A stretch of 55,227 nucleotides of DNA from Streptomyces hydrogenans (GCF_014656075.1 NZ_BNBS01000052.1:1-55227); one strand, 5' to 3'. Positions 35,250-44,051 are shown, counted from the stretch's first letter. The notes: generated from the letters alone by a model not told the origin. Numbers and translations are program-made.

Positions 35250-36380
35250 ATGCAGGAGCCGACGGCTTCCCGCACGGGAGGAACGGACCACGAGGACACG
35301 GCGCGGAGCGGGGCGGGAGTGCGAGGGCCCGGCCCGCTGATCGTCACCGAGGACCTCGCCCTCCTCGACGACCTGCTGCGGCTCTGCGCCGCGGCCGGCG
35401 TCGAGCCCGAGGTGCACCACCGGGTGCCCGAGCGGCGGTCCAGCTGGAGCGATCCCCCGCTCGTCCTGGTCGGGGAGGACGCGGCGGCCCGCTGCCGGGG
35501 CTCCGTGCGCCGGCCAGGGGTCGTCCTGGTCGGCCGCGCCCAGGACGACCCGGAGGTGTGGCGGCTCGCCGTCGAGCTCGGCGCGGACAGCGTGCTTCGA
35601 CTGCCCGGCGCCGAGCCGCTGCTCGTCGAGCGGATCGCCGACGCCGCCGAAGGCGTCGGCCGCACGGCCCTGACCGTCGGCGTCATCGGCGGCCGGGGCG
35701 GCGCCGGCGCCTCTACCCTGGCCTGCGGGCTCGCGCTCGCCGCCGCCCGCACCGGCAGGCGAACCCTGCTCGTCGACGGCGACCCGCTCGGCGGGGGCCT
35801 CGACGTGCTCCTCGGCGCCGAGCGGGAGCGGGGCAGGCGATGGGGCGACTTCACCGCCTCGAAGGGGCGACTGGCCGGCGGCGCCCTGGAGGAGTCGCTG
35901 CCCGCCGCCCGGGGCGTGCGGGTGCTCAGCTGGGGCCGGGAGCCCACCGGCGCCGTGCCGTCCGACGCCGTCCGGTCCGTGCTCGCCGCCGCGCGCCGCA
36001 GGGGCGGCGCGGTCGTGGTCGACCTGCCGCGCGCCGTCGACGAGGCGGGCGCCGAGGCACTGGCCCAGCTCGACCTCGGGCTCCTCGTCGTCCCCGGCGA
36101 GCTGCGGGCGGTCGCCGCGGCCCACCGGATCACCGGAACCCTCTCCATGGTCGTCCGTGACCTGCGGGCCGTCGTCCGGGGGCCGTACGCGGCGGGGCTC
36201 GACGAGCGCTGGGTCGCCGACGCGCTGCGGCTGCCGCTCGCCGGCGAGCTCCCCTACGACCCGGGCATCCTGGCGGACCAGGACACGGGCAGCCCGCCCG
36301 GAGCCGACCCCCGCGGGCCGCTGGGCCGCTTCTGCGCCGCCTTCTGGGAGCGCGCGCTGCCCACCGGAGGTGCGGCATGA
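35250..36380 (+). CDS. TadZ/CpaE-like ATPase (Ssd family)
   Basis: 376 residues. A receiver-like N-terminal domain precedes a MinD/ParA-type domain with IGGRGGAGASTLACG (about 146-160). This is the TadZ form of the deviant Walker A, with Ala-Ser where GKT has Lys-Thr, so ATP hydrolysis is probably weak. LLVDGDPLGGGLDVLLG is switch I. Homologues (Rv3660c, Ssd) affect septum placement in mycobacteria, and the family is known from memory as the helicase/secretion-neighbourhood CpaE-like protein. It is thought to position the Tad machine. ATG 35250 is chosen over GTG 35241 because of ribosome-binding-site spacing. Confidence 0.85.
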   Translation: MQEPTASRTGGTDHEDTARSGAGVRGPGPLIVTEDLALLDDLLRLCAAAGVEPEVHHRVPERRSSWSDPPLVLVGEDAAARCRGSVRRPGVVLVGRAQDDPEVWRLAVELGADSVLRLPGAEPLLVERIADAAEGVGRTALTVGVIGGRGGAGASTLACGLALAAARTGRRTLLVDGDPLGGGLDVLLGAERERGRRWGDFTASKGRLAGGALEESLPAARGVRVLSWGREPTGAVPSDAVRSVLAAARRRGGAVVVDLPRAVDEAGAEALAQLDLGLLVVPGELRAVAAAHRITGTLSMVVRDLRAVVRGPYAAGLDERWVADALRLPLAGELPYDPGILADQDTGSPPGADPRGPLGRFCAAFWERALPTGGAA

Positions 36381-37594
36381 CCGCGACGGACGCGAGGGAG
36401 GCCGGGGCGACGACCGCGCCCGGCACCGCCCCGCTCTCCCGGGCGGGCGGAGCCGGGCTGCTCGACGCCGTGCGGCTGCGGCTCGCCGCGAGCGGCGCCG
36501 AGCCGACCCCGGCGCGCGTGGCGGCCGCCCTGCGCGCCCAGGGCCGTCTCCTCGGGGACGCCGAGGTGCTGGGCGCCGCCGAGGAGCTGCGGTGCGAACT
36601 GACCGGCGCCGGGCCGCTGGAGCCGCTGCTGGCCGACCCCGACGTCACCGATGTGCTGGTCTCCGCCCCCGACCGGGTGTGGGTCGACCGGGGTGCCGGC
36701 CTGGAGCGGGCTCCGGTCGTCTTCGCCGACGCCGCCGCCGTGCGCAGGCTCGCCCAGCGGCTCGCGGCGGTGGCCGGTCGCCGCCTCGACGACGCCCGGC
36801 CGTGGGTGGACGCGCGGCTGCCCGACGGCACCCGCGTGCACGCGGTCCTCCCGCCGGTCGCCGTCGGCTCCACCTGCCTCTCGCTGCGGGTGATGCGCCC
36901 CCGGGCCTTCACCCTGGAGGAGCTGACCGCCGCCGGGACGGTGCCGCCCGGCGGCGACCGGATCCTGCGCGCGCTGATCGACGCCCGGGTCTCCTACCTG
37001 GTCAGCGGAGGCACCGGCACGGGCAAGACGACGCTCCTCGCGGCCCTGCTCGGCCTGGTCGGCGAGCGGGAGCGGATCGTCCTCGCCGAGGACTCGGCCG
37101 AACTGCGCCCGGACCACCCCCACGTGGTGCGCCTGGAGGCCCGGCCGCCGAACCAGGAGGGCGCCGGACTCGTCACCCTCAGGGACCTGGTCCGGCAGGC
37201 CCTGCGGATGCGGCCCGACCGGCTGGTCGTCGGCGAGGTCCGCGGCGGCGAGGCCGTCGACCTCCTCGCGGCCCTGAACACGGGACACCAGGGCGGCTCG
37301 GGCACGCTCCACGCCAACACGGCCTCCGACGTCCCCGCCCGGCTGGAGGCGCTCGGCACCGCGGCCGGGCTCGACCGGGCCGCCCTGCACAGCCAGCTGG
37401 GCGCCGGCCTGTCCGTCGTGCTGCACCTGGTGCGGGATCCCGACGGGCGGCGCCGGATCGCCGAGGTCCACGTCCTGGAGCGGGACCGCGAAGGCCTGGT
37501 GAGGACGGTGCCCGCGCTCCGCTGGGACCCGAACGGCTTCGAGCGGGAGCGGGGCTGGCCCCGGCTGCGCGCGCTCGTCGGAGGCACCCCGTGA
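36377..37594 (+). CDS. TadA/CpaF secretion ATPase
   Basis: 405 residues. N-terminal domain, then VDARLPDGTRVHAVLPP and Walker A GGTGTGKTT (about 211-219), the Asp box LAEDSAEL, Walker B MRPDRLVVGEVRGGE and the His box TLHANTASD. It is a hexameric ATPase that powers assembly of Flp-type pili or secretion. ATG 36377 overlaps the stop of the TadZ-like gene. All motor motifs are intact. Confidence 0.92.
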   Translation: MTATDAREAGATTAPGTAPLSRAGGAGLLDAVRLRLAASGAEPTPARVAAALRAQGRLLGDAEVLGAAEELRCELTGAGPLEPLLADPDVTDVLVSAPDRVWVDRGAGLERAPVVFADAAAVRRLAQRLAAVAGRRLDDARPWVDARLPDGTRVHAVLPPVAVGSTCLSLRVMRPRAFTLEELTAAGTVPPGGDRILRALIDARVSYLVSGGTGTGKTTLLAALLGLVGERERIVLAEDSAELRPDHPHVVRLEARPPNQEGAGLVTLRDLVRQALRMRPDRLVVGEVRGGEAVDLLAALNTGHQGGSGTLHANTASDVPARLEALGTAAGLDRAALHSQLGAGLSVVLHLVRDPDGRRRIAEVHVLERDREGLVRTVPALRWDPNGFERERGWPRLRALVGGTP

Positions 37595-38457
37595 CGGCCG
37601 CGGCGTACGCGGGGCTCTGGATCCTGCTGGGCGTCCTGCTCGCCGCGTGGCGGGCGGCCGGGCACCGTCGGGCGGTCCGGCGGGCCCGGACCCTGCTCCC
37701 GGCGGAGGGAGCCGGACGCGGCGGGGGTGCCGGCCGCCGGGAGGCGCTGGCGCGCCGGTGGGCGGTGGCCCGGGCGCGGCCCGAGTGGCTGTGCCTGCCG
37801 GCCGGGGGGCTGGTCGCGCTGCTCGGGGAGTCCCCGCTGCCGCTGGCCGCAGGCGCCCTGGCCGTCCCGCTCGTGCGGCGGCGGCTTCGGGCGGCGGGCC
37901 GGCGCAGGGAGCGCGAGGCGCTCGCCGGACGGGTCGTGGCGATGTGCGAGACCGCCGGCGGTGAGCTGAGGGCGGGCGGTCAGCCCGGCCACGCCCTCGC
38001 CTACGCGGCCCGCCGCACCGAAGCCCTCGGCCCTGAGGAGGCGCGGGTCCTCGCCGCGGTCGGCTTCGGCGGTGACGTGCCGGAGGCGCTGCGAGCCGAG
38101 GCCGGCCGCGAGGGCGCAGAGGGGCTCGCGGGGCTGGCGGCCTGCTGGCAGGTGGCCGTCGACCGCGGCGCGGGCCTGGCCGACGGCCTCGACCGGCTGG
38201 AGGCGGCCCTCCGCGAGCAGCACGAGCGGCGCGAAGGGCTGCGGGCCGAACTGGCCGGAGCCTGGGCCACGGTGGCCGTGCTCGCGGCCCTCCCGGTGGC
38301 GGGGATCGGCATGGGCGCCGCGCTCGGTGCCGAACCGCTGCGGGTCATGCTCCACACCCCCGCCGGCGGGGCCTGCCTCCTCCTCGGAGGCGCGCTGGAG
38401 GCGGCGGGGCTTTGGTGGGCCGCGCGGATCGTGCGGGGAGGCGGCGATGCTGAGTGA
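37591..38457 (+). CDS. TadB-like pilus platform protein
   Basis: 288 residues with an N-terminal helix, two further helices near 70-90, a cytoplasmic T2SF helical domain (about 110-225: MCETAGGELRAGGQPGHALAYA ... LADGLDRLEAALREQ) and two C-terminal helices. It pairs with TadC as the inner-membrane platform. GTG 37591 overlaps the stop of tadA; the very Gly/Ala/Arg-rich composition is normal for this host. Confidence 0.8.
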   Translation: MTAAAYAGLWILLGVLLAAWRAAGHRRAVRRARTLLPAEGAGRGGGAGRREALARRWAVARARPEWLCLPAGGLVALLGESPLPLAAGALAVPLVRRRLRAAGRRREREALAGRVVAMCETAGGELRAGGQPGHALAYAARRTEALGPEEARVLAAVGFGGDVPEALRAEAGREGAEGLAGLAACWQVAVDRGAGLADGLDRLEAALREQHERREGLRAELAGAWATVAVLAALPVAGIGMGAALGAEPLRVMLHTPAGGACLLLGGALEAAGLWWAARIVRGGGDAE

Positions 38458-39259
38458 ACTGACGTGGTCGGGGCCGCTGTTGCTCCTGGGCTGCTGGCTG
38501 CTCGGCGGGGCCTGGCTCCACCTGGCGCGGGAGCGGCGCGGGCGGGGCGTCCGGCGACGGCTCGGCGGGCTGTCGGCGGCCGTCGGCGGTGGACCCGCGG
38601 GACGACAGGCCGGGGCCCGAGAGCGGCGGTGGGCGCGGTGGACGGCCGGGCTCCGGGAGATGCCGGTCCCGGTGCCGGCCGCGGTCCTCGGAGCGACGCT
38701 CGGCGCGGGGGCGCTCTTCGGGGCGGTGGCGGTGCTGCCGGTCGGCGTGGGCGGCGTGCTCGGCGCCCGGTGGTGGCTGCGGCGGGCCGGCGCCTTCCGT
38801 GAGGCCGCGGCGGAGCGGGAAGCGGTGCGGCAACTGCCCTTGGCAGCCGACCTGCTGGCCGCCTGCGCCTCGGCCGGGGCCGGGCCGGGAGAGGCGGCGG
38901 AGGCGGTCGGGCGGTCGATGGGCGGCCCGCTCGGGGAGCGGCTGCTGCGGACCGCCGCCGAACTGCGGCTCGGTGGTGAACCGGCCCGGGTGTGGGCGGG
39001 GTTCGGCGCGATACCGGGCGCCGAGGGGCTCGCGCGGTGCCTGGAACGGGCCGGCGCCTCCGGAGCGCCCGCCGCGGACGCGGTGGCCCGGCACGCGGCC
39101 GTGCTGCGGGCGGCCGCCGCCGGCGCCGCCCGCGCCCACGCCGGCCGGGCCCAGGTGCTGATCAGCGCCCCCGTGGGGCTGTGCTTCCTGCCCGCGTTCC
39201 TCGCGGTCGGTGTGGCTCCCGTGGTGATCGGCCTGGCGAGGGGGCTGCTCGGCCCCTGA
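38447..39259 (+). CDS. TadC-like pilus platform protein
   Basis: 270 residues: an N-terminal helix, a helix pair near 80-110, the T2SF domain (LPLAADLLAACASAGAGPGEA) and a C-terminal helix VLISAPVGLCFLPAFLAVGVAPV. It overlaps the tadB end by 11 nt. TadB and TadC normally form a heterodimeric platform around the TadA motor. Confidence 0.82.
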   Translation: MLSELTWSGPLLLLGCWLLGGAWLHLARERRGRGVRRRLGGLSAAVGGGPAGRQAGARERRWARWTAGLREMPVPVPAAVLGATLGAGALFGAVAVLPVGVGGVLGARWWLRRAGAFREAAAEREAVRQLPLAADLLAACASAGAGPGEAAEAVGRSMGGPLGERLLRTAAELRLGGEPARVWAGFGAIPGAEGLARCLERAGASGAPAADAVARHAAVLRAAAAGAARAHAGRAQVLISAPVGLCFLPAFLAVGVAPVVIGLARGLLGP

Positions 39260-39268
39260 ACGACGACT

Positions 39269-39303
39269 CGACACATGAACGACGGCACGACACATGAACG
39301 ACG
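39269..39303 (+). repeat. 16-nt direct repeat upstream of the pilin gene
   Basis: CGACACATGAACGACG occurs at 39269-39284 and 39288-39303 (19-nt period), with partial copies on either side. It lies in the short gap before the pilin ribosome-binding site and could form alternative structures in the leader. Confidence 0.7.
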
Positions 39304-39350
39304 ACATGACACGAACGACCGGACGAACCGAAGGGAAAAGGGAGATGGCG

Positions 39351-39566
39351 ATGACGTACAGGTGGGCGCGGAAGGCGCTGCGGGGGTTCTGGGCGAGCCG
39401 GCGGGCCGGTCTGCGGGCCGACAGCGGCATGAGCACGGTCGAGTACGCGCTGGGACTGCTCACGGCGGCGGGGGTGGCGGCCCTGTTCTACGGGGTCATG
39501 ACGAGCGGCAGTGTCTCGGGCGCCTTGCAGGCGATGGTCACCAAGGCCCTCGATGCGCCGTTCTGA
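39351..39566 (+). CDS. Flp-type pilin (DUF4244)
   Basis: 71 residues. A basic leader ends at Gly, followed by MSTVEYALGLLTAAGVAAL: cleavage after Gly leaves Glu at +5 and Tyr at +6, the Flp class III pilin signature. The helix then runs into a short soluble end, VSGALQAMVTKALDAPF. ATG 39351 has GGAG 6 nt upstream; ATG 39345 is also possible. It is the only pilin candidate in the operon and is the likely building block of the Tad fibre or pseudopilus. Confidence 0.85.
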   Translation: MTYRWARKALRGFWASRRAGLRADSGMSTVEYALGLLTAAGVAALFYGVMTSGSVSGALQAMVTKALDAPF

Positions 39567-39918
39567 GCGGGACCGGGGCTTCGTGACCGTGGAGGCGGCC
39601 GTCGTGCTGCCGGTGCTGGCGCTCTTCGCGATGGCGCTGCTGTGGGCGCTGGCCGCGTCCGCCGCGCAGATCCGGTGTGTGGACGCGGCCAGGGCGAGGG
39701 CGCGGGCGGCGGCCAGGTCGGAGCCCTCCGAGGCCGTCGCGGCCGCCGCCCCGGCGGCGGCGCCCGAGGAGGCCCGGGCGGCGGTGGCCCGGGAGGGCGA
39801 CCTGTGGCGGGTGACGGTGGAGTCCGTGGCACCCGGGCCGGGCGGCCTGGGCGTGACCCTGCGGGCTGGGGCAGCGGCCCTCGCCGAGGACACGGTCGGG
39901 GGAGGCGGGGCGGTGTGA
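39553..39918 (+). CDS. TadE-like minor pilin
   Basis: 121 residues. RGFVTVEAAVVLPVLALFAMALLWAL is the TadE signature (Glu near +6 after a Gly, then a helix), followed by a small soluble domain. It overlaps the pilin gene end by 14 nt. TadE-type proteins are processed like the pilin and may cap or join the fibre. Confidence 0.8.
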   Translation: MRRSERDRGFVTVEAAVVLPVLALFAMALLWALAASAAQIRCVDAARARARAAARSEPSEAVAAAAPAAAPEEARAAVAREGDLWRVTVESVAPGPGGLGVTLRAGAAALAEDTVGGGGAV

Positions 39919-40580
39919 GGCGCGGACGCGGCGACCGGGGCGCGGCGAGCGTGTGGACGGCCTTCGCGGCCTGCGCCCTGTGCGTGGTCTTCGGGGCGGT
40001 GCTGGCGCTCGGACAGGCGGTGGCCGCCCGGCACCGAGCGGGCGGCGCCGCCGATCTCGCGGCCCTCGCCGCCGCCGAACGGGCCGTGTGGGGCGAGGCG
40101 GAGGCGTGCGCGGCGGCGGCCCGGGTGGCGGCCGCGCAGGGCGCCGAGCTGGTCCGCTGCGGGGTGGTCGGCGCCGAGGCGGAGGTGACGGCGCGGGTGG
40201 TCCGCGGGGCGTGGGCCCCGACGGTCAGGGCCCGGGCGGGACCCGGCCCCCAGGAGCCTCCGCCGAACCGGCCTCCAGGCCCTGCGGGGCCCGGTCGGCC
40301 TCCGGGCCCGGACCCTGCGGGGCCCGGTCAGCTTCCGGCCCCGGCTCCTGCGGGGCCCGGTCTGGCCTCGGGCCCTGATCTTACGGATCCTGGTTCGCCT
40401 CCGGGCCCGGCTCCTGCGGATCCCGGTCCACCCCCGGGCCCGGCTCCTACGGATCCCGGTCCACCCCTGGCCCCGGCTCCTGCGGATCCCGGCCCGCCCC
40501 CGACCCCGGCTCCTGCGGAGCCGCCTCAAGGGTCGTCTCCTGGGGCGACTCCCGGGGTGCCTCCCGGAGGAGTTCCGTGA
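39915..40580 (+). CDS. TadE/TadG-like secreted protein with Pro-rich tail
   Basis: 221 residues. RGAASVWTAFAACALCVVFGAVLALGQ is a TadG-type N-terminus, followed by a helical region with an even Cys pair; from about residue 110 the protein is made of Pro/Gly/Ala repeats near 11 residues long (GPAPADPGPPP). I recall a family for exactly this gene, the helicase/secretion-neighbourhood TadE-like protein. GTG 39915 overlaps the TadE-like stop. Its last 134 nt overlap the convergent helicase gene. The tail may be recent repeat expansion. Confidence 0.7.
   Translation: MRRGRGDRGAASVWTAFAACALCVVFGAVLALGQAVAARHRAGGAADLAALAAAERAVWGEAEACAAAARVAAAQGAELVRCGVVGAEAEVTARVVRGAWAPTVRARAGPGPQEPPPNRPPGPAGPGRPPGPDPAGPGQLPAPAPAGPGLASGPDLTDPGSPPGPAPADPGPPPGPAPTDPGPPLAPAPADPGPPPTPAPAEPPQGSSPGATPGVPPGGVP
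40403..40501. repeat. 33-nt minisatellite shared by two convergent genes
   Basis: Three consecutive 33-nt units (40403-40435, 40436-40468, 40469-40501) start GGGCCCGGCTCCTGCGGATC with few changes; diverged copies extend back to about 40272 and on to 40520. In the plus frame each unit is 11 residues; in the minus frame the same DNA encodes the helicase C-terminus from 40447 (DPQEPGSG-type repeats). Confidence 0.85.
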
Positions 40581-42999
40581 GGAGGCGGACGGCGCCGCGC
40601 TTGTGGAGGGGGTCGTTGCCGTTGCCGCACTTGGGGGACTGGATGCAGGAGGGGCAGCCCGCCTCGCACTCGCAGGAGGCGATCGCCTTCCGGGTGGCGG
40701 TGAGCCAGGTGCGGGCGGTGTGGAAGGCGCGCTCGGCGAACCCGGCGCCGCCGGGGTGCCCGTCGTACACGAAGACGGTCGGCAGCAGGGTGTCCGGGTG
40801 GAGCGGGACGGAGACGCCGCCGATGTCCCAGCGGTCGCAGGTGGCGAAGAGCGGCAGCATGCCGATCGAGGCGTGCTCGGCGGCGTGCAGGGCGCCGCCG
40901 AGGATCTCCGGGGTGATCCGGGCGGCGTCGAGCTGGTCCTCGGTGACCGTCCACCACACGGCCCGGGTGCGCAGGGTGCGGGGCGGCAGGTCGAGCTTGG
41001 TCTCGCCGAGCACCTCGCCCGTGATCAGCCGGCGGCGGAGGAAGGAGACGACCTGGTTGGTGACCTCGACGGAGCCGTAGCAGAGGCGGCCCGCGCCCCA
41101 GGGGATCTCGGTGTCGGTCTCCAGGACGCGGATGGAGGTGGTGTCGCGGGCGGTGGTCGAGTACGGCGGGACGGCCTCCTCGACGAGGGCGACGGAGTCC
41201 TCCAGGTCCAGCTTCCGCACGAGGTAGGTGCGGCCCTGGTGGAGGTGGACGGCGCCCTGGTGGACGGCGGTGTGGGAGGCGGCCTCGTCGACCGTGCCGA
41301 GGAGCCGGCCGGTGCCCTCCTCCACGATCCGGACCGGGCTGCCGCCGCCGCCCCGGATGTCGGCCAGGTCGGCGGCCCGTTCGCGGCGGGTCCAGTACCA
41401 GCCGCCGGCGCGGCGGCGCAGCAGCCCGGCCGCCTCCAGCTGGGGCATGAGGCCGGGCGCGGCGGGGCCGAAGAGGGCGAGGTCGGTCTCGGTGAGCGGG
41501 AGTTCGGACGCGGCGGCGCACAGATGGGGAGCGAGCACGTAGGGGTTGTCGGGGTCCAGGACGGTCGACTCGACCGGCTGGTCGAAGATCGCCTCGGGGT
41601 GGTGGACGAGGAAGGTGTCCAGCGGGTCGTCGCGGGCGATCAGGACGGCGAGGGCGCCCTCGCCGGACCGGCCCGCGCGGCCGGCCTGCTGCCACAGCGA
41701 GGCCCGGGTGCCGGGGTAGCCGGCGATGAGGACGGCGTCGAGGCCGGAGACGTCCACGCCCAGTTCCAGGGCGGTGGTCGCGGCGAGGCCGAGGAGTTCG
41801 CCGGAGTGCAGGGCCCGCTCCAGGGCGCGCCGCTCCTCGGGCAGGTAGCCGCCCCGGTAGGCGGCGACCCGCCGGGCGAGCTTCCGGTCGTGCTCGGAGA
41901 GCCGTTCCTGCGTGATCACCGAGATCAGCTCCGCGCCGCGCCGGGAGCGGACGAAGGCGACCGTGCGGACGCCCTGCCGGGTGAGGTCGGTGAGGAGGTC
42001 GGCGGTCTCGGCGGTGGCGGTGCGGCGGACCGGGGCACCGCGCTCGCCGTGGAGTTCGGTGAGGGGCGGCTCCCACAGGGCGAAGACCAGTTCGCCGCGC
42101 GGGGAGGCGTCGTCGGAGACCTCGGTGACGGGCAGGCCGGTGAGACGCCCGGCGGCGTGGGCCGGGTCGGCGGAGGTGGCGGAGGCGAGGAGGAAGACCG
42201 GATCGGAGCCGTACCGGGCGCAGACCCGGCGCAGCCGGCGCAGGACCTGGGCGACGTGGGAGCCGAAGACGCCCCGGTAGGTGTGGCACTCGTCGATGAC
42301 GACGTAGCGCAGCGAGCGCAGGAAGGAGGACCAGCGGGGGTGGGCGGGGAGGATGCCCCGGTGCAGCATGTCGGGGTTGGTGAGGACGTAGTTCGCGTAC
42401 TGGCGGACCCACTCCCGTTCCTCGACCGGGGTGTCGCCGTCGTAGACGGCGGGCCGGATCCGGTTGCCGAGCGGGGCGGCGAGCTCCCGGACGGCGCGCC
42501 GCTGGTCGGCGGCGAGGGCCTTGGTGGGGGAGAGGTAGAGGGCGGTCGCCCCGCGCCCGTTCGCGGCCTCCGCGCCGTCGAGGAGGGTGGAGAGCACCGG
42601 GGCGAGGTAGGCGAGCGACTTGCCCGAGGCGGTTCCCGTGGCGATCACCACGGACTCGCCGTCGAGGGCGTGCTCGGCGGCCTCGGCCTGGTGGGCCCAG
42701 GGGTGGTCGATCCCGGCCTCCTGGATCGCGGCGATCACCTCGGAGCGGATCCGGTCCGGCCAGACGGCATGGCGGCCCGTCCGAGCGGGCATGTGCTCCA
42801 TATGAGTGATGCGCGCGGCGCGGCTCTCGCCCGAGGTGAGCCGTTCGAGGATCCGGTGCGGGGAGGGGCGGCTGCCCGTGTCCCCGGCGGGTCGAGCGGT
42901 GCGGTGATTCTTGGCCATCGGCACCGAGTGTGTCACCGGCGTGACGGACAATGCTCCCAAGGCGTCGTGCATGGCTGCTGGTAAGTGATTGAATGCCAT
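40447..42999 (-). CDS. MrfA/YprA-like DECH-box helicase with DUF1998
   Basis: 850 residues. Walker A ATGTASGKS (Lys127), DECH box VVIDECHTYRG, a RecA-like second domain with QQAGRAGRSG, and a C-terminal zinc site CECEAGCPSCIQSPKCGNGN (four Cys in the first part) in a DUF1998-type domain. The layout matches Bacillus MrfA and yeast Hrq1, 3'-to-5' helicases in mitomycin-type damage repair. It converges on the tad operon, as in other actinobacteria. The last about 25 residues are repeat-encoded. ATG 42999 shares a divergent region with bldG. Confidence 0.9.
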   Translation of the reverse strand: MAFNHLPAAMHDALGALSVTPVTHSVPMAKNHRTARPAGDTGSRPSPHRILERLTSGESRAARITHMEHMPARTGRHAVWPDRIRSEVIAAIQEAGIDHPWAHQAEAAEHALDGESVVIATGTASGKSLAYLAPVLSTLLDGAEAANGRGATALYLSPTKALAADQRRAVRELAAPLGNRIRPAVYDGDTPVEEREWVRQYANYVLTNPDMLHRGILPAHPRWSSFLRSLRYVVIDECHTYRGVFGSHVAQVLRRLRRVCARYGSDPVFLLASATSADPAHAAGRLTGLPVTEVSDDASPRGELVFALWEPPLTELHGERGAPVRRTATAETADLLTDLTRQGVRTVAFVRSRRGAELISVITQERLSEHDRKLARRVAAYRGGYLPEERRALERALHSGELLGLAATTALELGVDVSGLDAVLIAGYPGTRASLWQQAGRAGRSGEGALAVLIARDDPLDTFLVHHPEAIFDQPVESTVLDPDNPYVLAPHLCAAASELPLTETDLALFGPAAPGLMPQLEAAGLLRRRAGGWYWTRRERAADLADIRGGGGSPVRIVEEGTGRLLGTVDEAASHTAVHQGAVHLHQGRTYLVRKLDLEDSVALVEEAVPPYSTTARDTTSIRVLETDTEIPWGAGRLCYGSVEVTNQVVSFLRRRLITGEVLGETKLDLPPRTLRTRAVWWTVTEDQLDAARITPEILGGALHAAEHASIGMLPLFATCDRWDIGGVSVPLHPDTLLPTVFVYDGHPGGAGFAERAFHTARTWLTATRKAIASCECEAGCPSCIQSPKCGNGNDPLHKRGAVRLLTELLREAPRESPQETTLEAAPQEPGSGAGRDPQEPGPGVDRDP

Positions 43000-43079
43000 C
43001 GCGGCTGGCGATTCGTTCTCTGACTCCGACCGGGAGACGCAGAGGGGCGAACGCCCGATAGCAAGGTGCTGGAGGATCC

Positions 43080-43433
43080 GTGGACCTGTCCCTGTCGACT
43101 CGCACTGTGCCCGGAGCTGGCGGCGACCGTACGGTCGTCGAGGTCGGTGGCGAGATTGATGTTTATACCGCGCCCAAGCTGCGCGAGCAGTTGGTCGAGT
43201 TGGTGAACGACGGCAGTTACCACCTGGTCGTCGACATGGAGGGAGTGGACTTCCTCGACTCCACCGGACTCGGGGTGCTCGTCGGTGGGCTGAAGCGCGT
43301 GCGCGCGCACGAGGGCTCGCTGCGTCTGGTCTGCAACCAGGAGCGCATTCTGAAGATCTTCCGGATCACGGGCCTCACCAAGGTCTTCCCGATCCACACC
43401 TCGGTCGACGAGGCCGTCAACGCGGTCGACTGA
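43080..43433 (+). CDS. bldG: Anti-anti-sigma factor BldG
   Basis: 117 residues, a STAS-domain anti-sigma-factor antagonist. DMEGVDFLDSTGLGVLVGGL contains the phosphorylatable Ser61. From memory the S. coelicolor protein is 113 residues and lacks PGAG at residues 11-14 here, near the first strand. BldG is needed for aerial hyphae and antibiotic production and, when unphosphorylated, sequesters anti-sigma factors. GTG 43080 has GGAGG 4 nt upstream. The anti-sigma gene follows by 13 nt. Confidence 0.96.
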   Translation: MDLSLSTRTVPGAGGDRTVVEVGGEIDVYTAPKLREQLVELVNDGSYHLVVDMEGVDFLDSTGLGVLVGGLKRVRAHEGSLRLVCNQERILKIFRITGLTKVFPIHTSVDEAVNAVD

Positions 43434-43446
43434 CCGGGGGTATCCC

Positions 43447-43902
43447 ATGGCCACCGTTGAACTCCGCTTCAGCGCCCAGCCCGAGCACGTCCGTACGGCC
43501 CGCCTGGTGGCGGCCGCGGTCGCCCGCCGGGCCGGGGTGGACGAGGCGGTCCTCGACGAGGTGCGACTCGCCGTCGGCGAGGCGTGTTCCCGCGCCGTCG
43601 GGCTGCACCGCGGCAACGGCGTCACCACGCCCATCCGGGTCGTGCTGACCGAGGAGGAGAAGACGTTCTCCATCGAGGTCGGTGACGAGGTGCCCGGTGC
43701 GGGTGCGGCGGCCGGTGTCCCCGGCGCGCGCGCCGAGGCCCCGGGGGAGTCCGACGACGCCGACGGTGAGGACGAGATGGGCCTCGCGGTGATCCGCGGG
43801 CTCGTCGACGACGTCGAGGTGACCGCCGGCGACGACGGCGGCACCATCCGGATGAGCTGGCCCACCACGCCGGCGGAGACGGACGCGGACGTCCTGTCCT
43901 GA
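43447..43902 (+). CDS. Anti-sigma factor, histidine-kinase-like ATPase (BldG partner)
   Basis: 151 residues with an RsbW/SpoIIAB-like ATPase fold: the N-box helix DEVRLAVGEACSRAV and the G-box MGLAVIRGLVDDVEV are recognisable. A Gly/Ala/Glu-rich loop (about residues 82-107) sits where the ATP lid would be. In S. coelicolor the partner gene downstream of bldG is SCO3548, reported to bind BldG. It is predicted to phosphorylate BldG or bind a sigma factor. A terminator follows at 43936. Confidence 0.87.
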   Translation: MATVELRFSAQPEHVRTARLVAAAVARRAGVDEAVLDEVRLAVGEACSRAVGLHRGNGVTTPIRVVLTEEEKTFSIEVGDEVPGAGAAAGVPGARAEAPGESDDADGEDEMGLAVIRGLVDDVEVTAGDDGGTIRMSWPTTPAETDADVLS

Positions 43903-43935
43903 CCCCGCACCCCGAGCGCGGTACCTGACGTACCT

Positions 43936-43967
43936 GAAGAGGCCCTGCCCCGCGGCAGGGCCTCTTC
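43936..43967 (+). terminator. Terminator of the bldG operon
   Basis: Perfect 14-bp arms GAAGAGGCCCTGCC and GGCAGGGCCTCTTC, loop CCGC, 33 nt after the stop of the anti-sigma gene. Confidence 0.85.
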
Positions 43968-44051
43968 ACGCGTCCCGGGGTCTCCAGGGGCAATCGAAGG
44001 ATTCCACCGGGGTGCCGCCTGCGGGAGCCGGTTTGTACCGCTTCGGCTGCC

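Noticed and set aside
40583..42984. Long plus-strand frame antisense to the helicase
   Set aside because: It has no domains and is rich in Gly/Val/Asp/Glu; it mirrors the codon bias of the real minus-strand gene.
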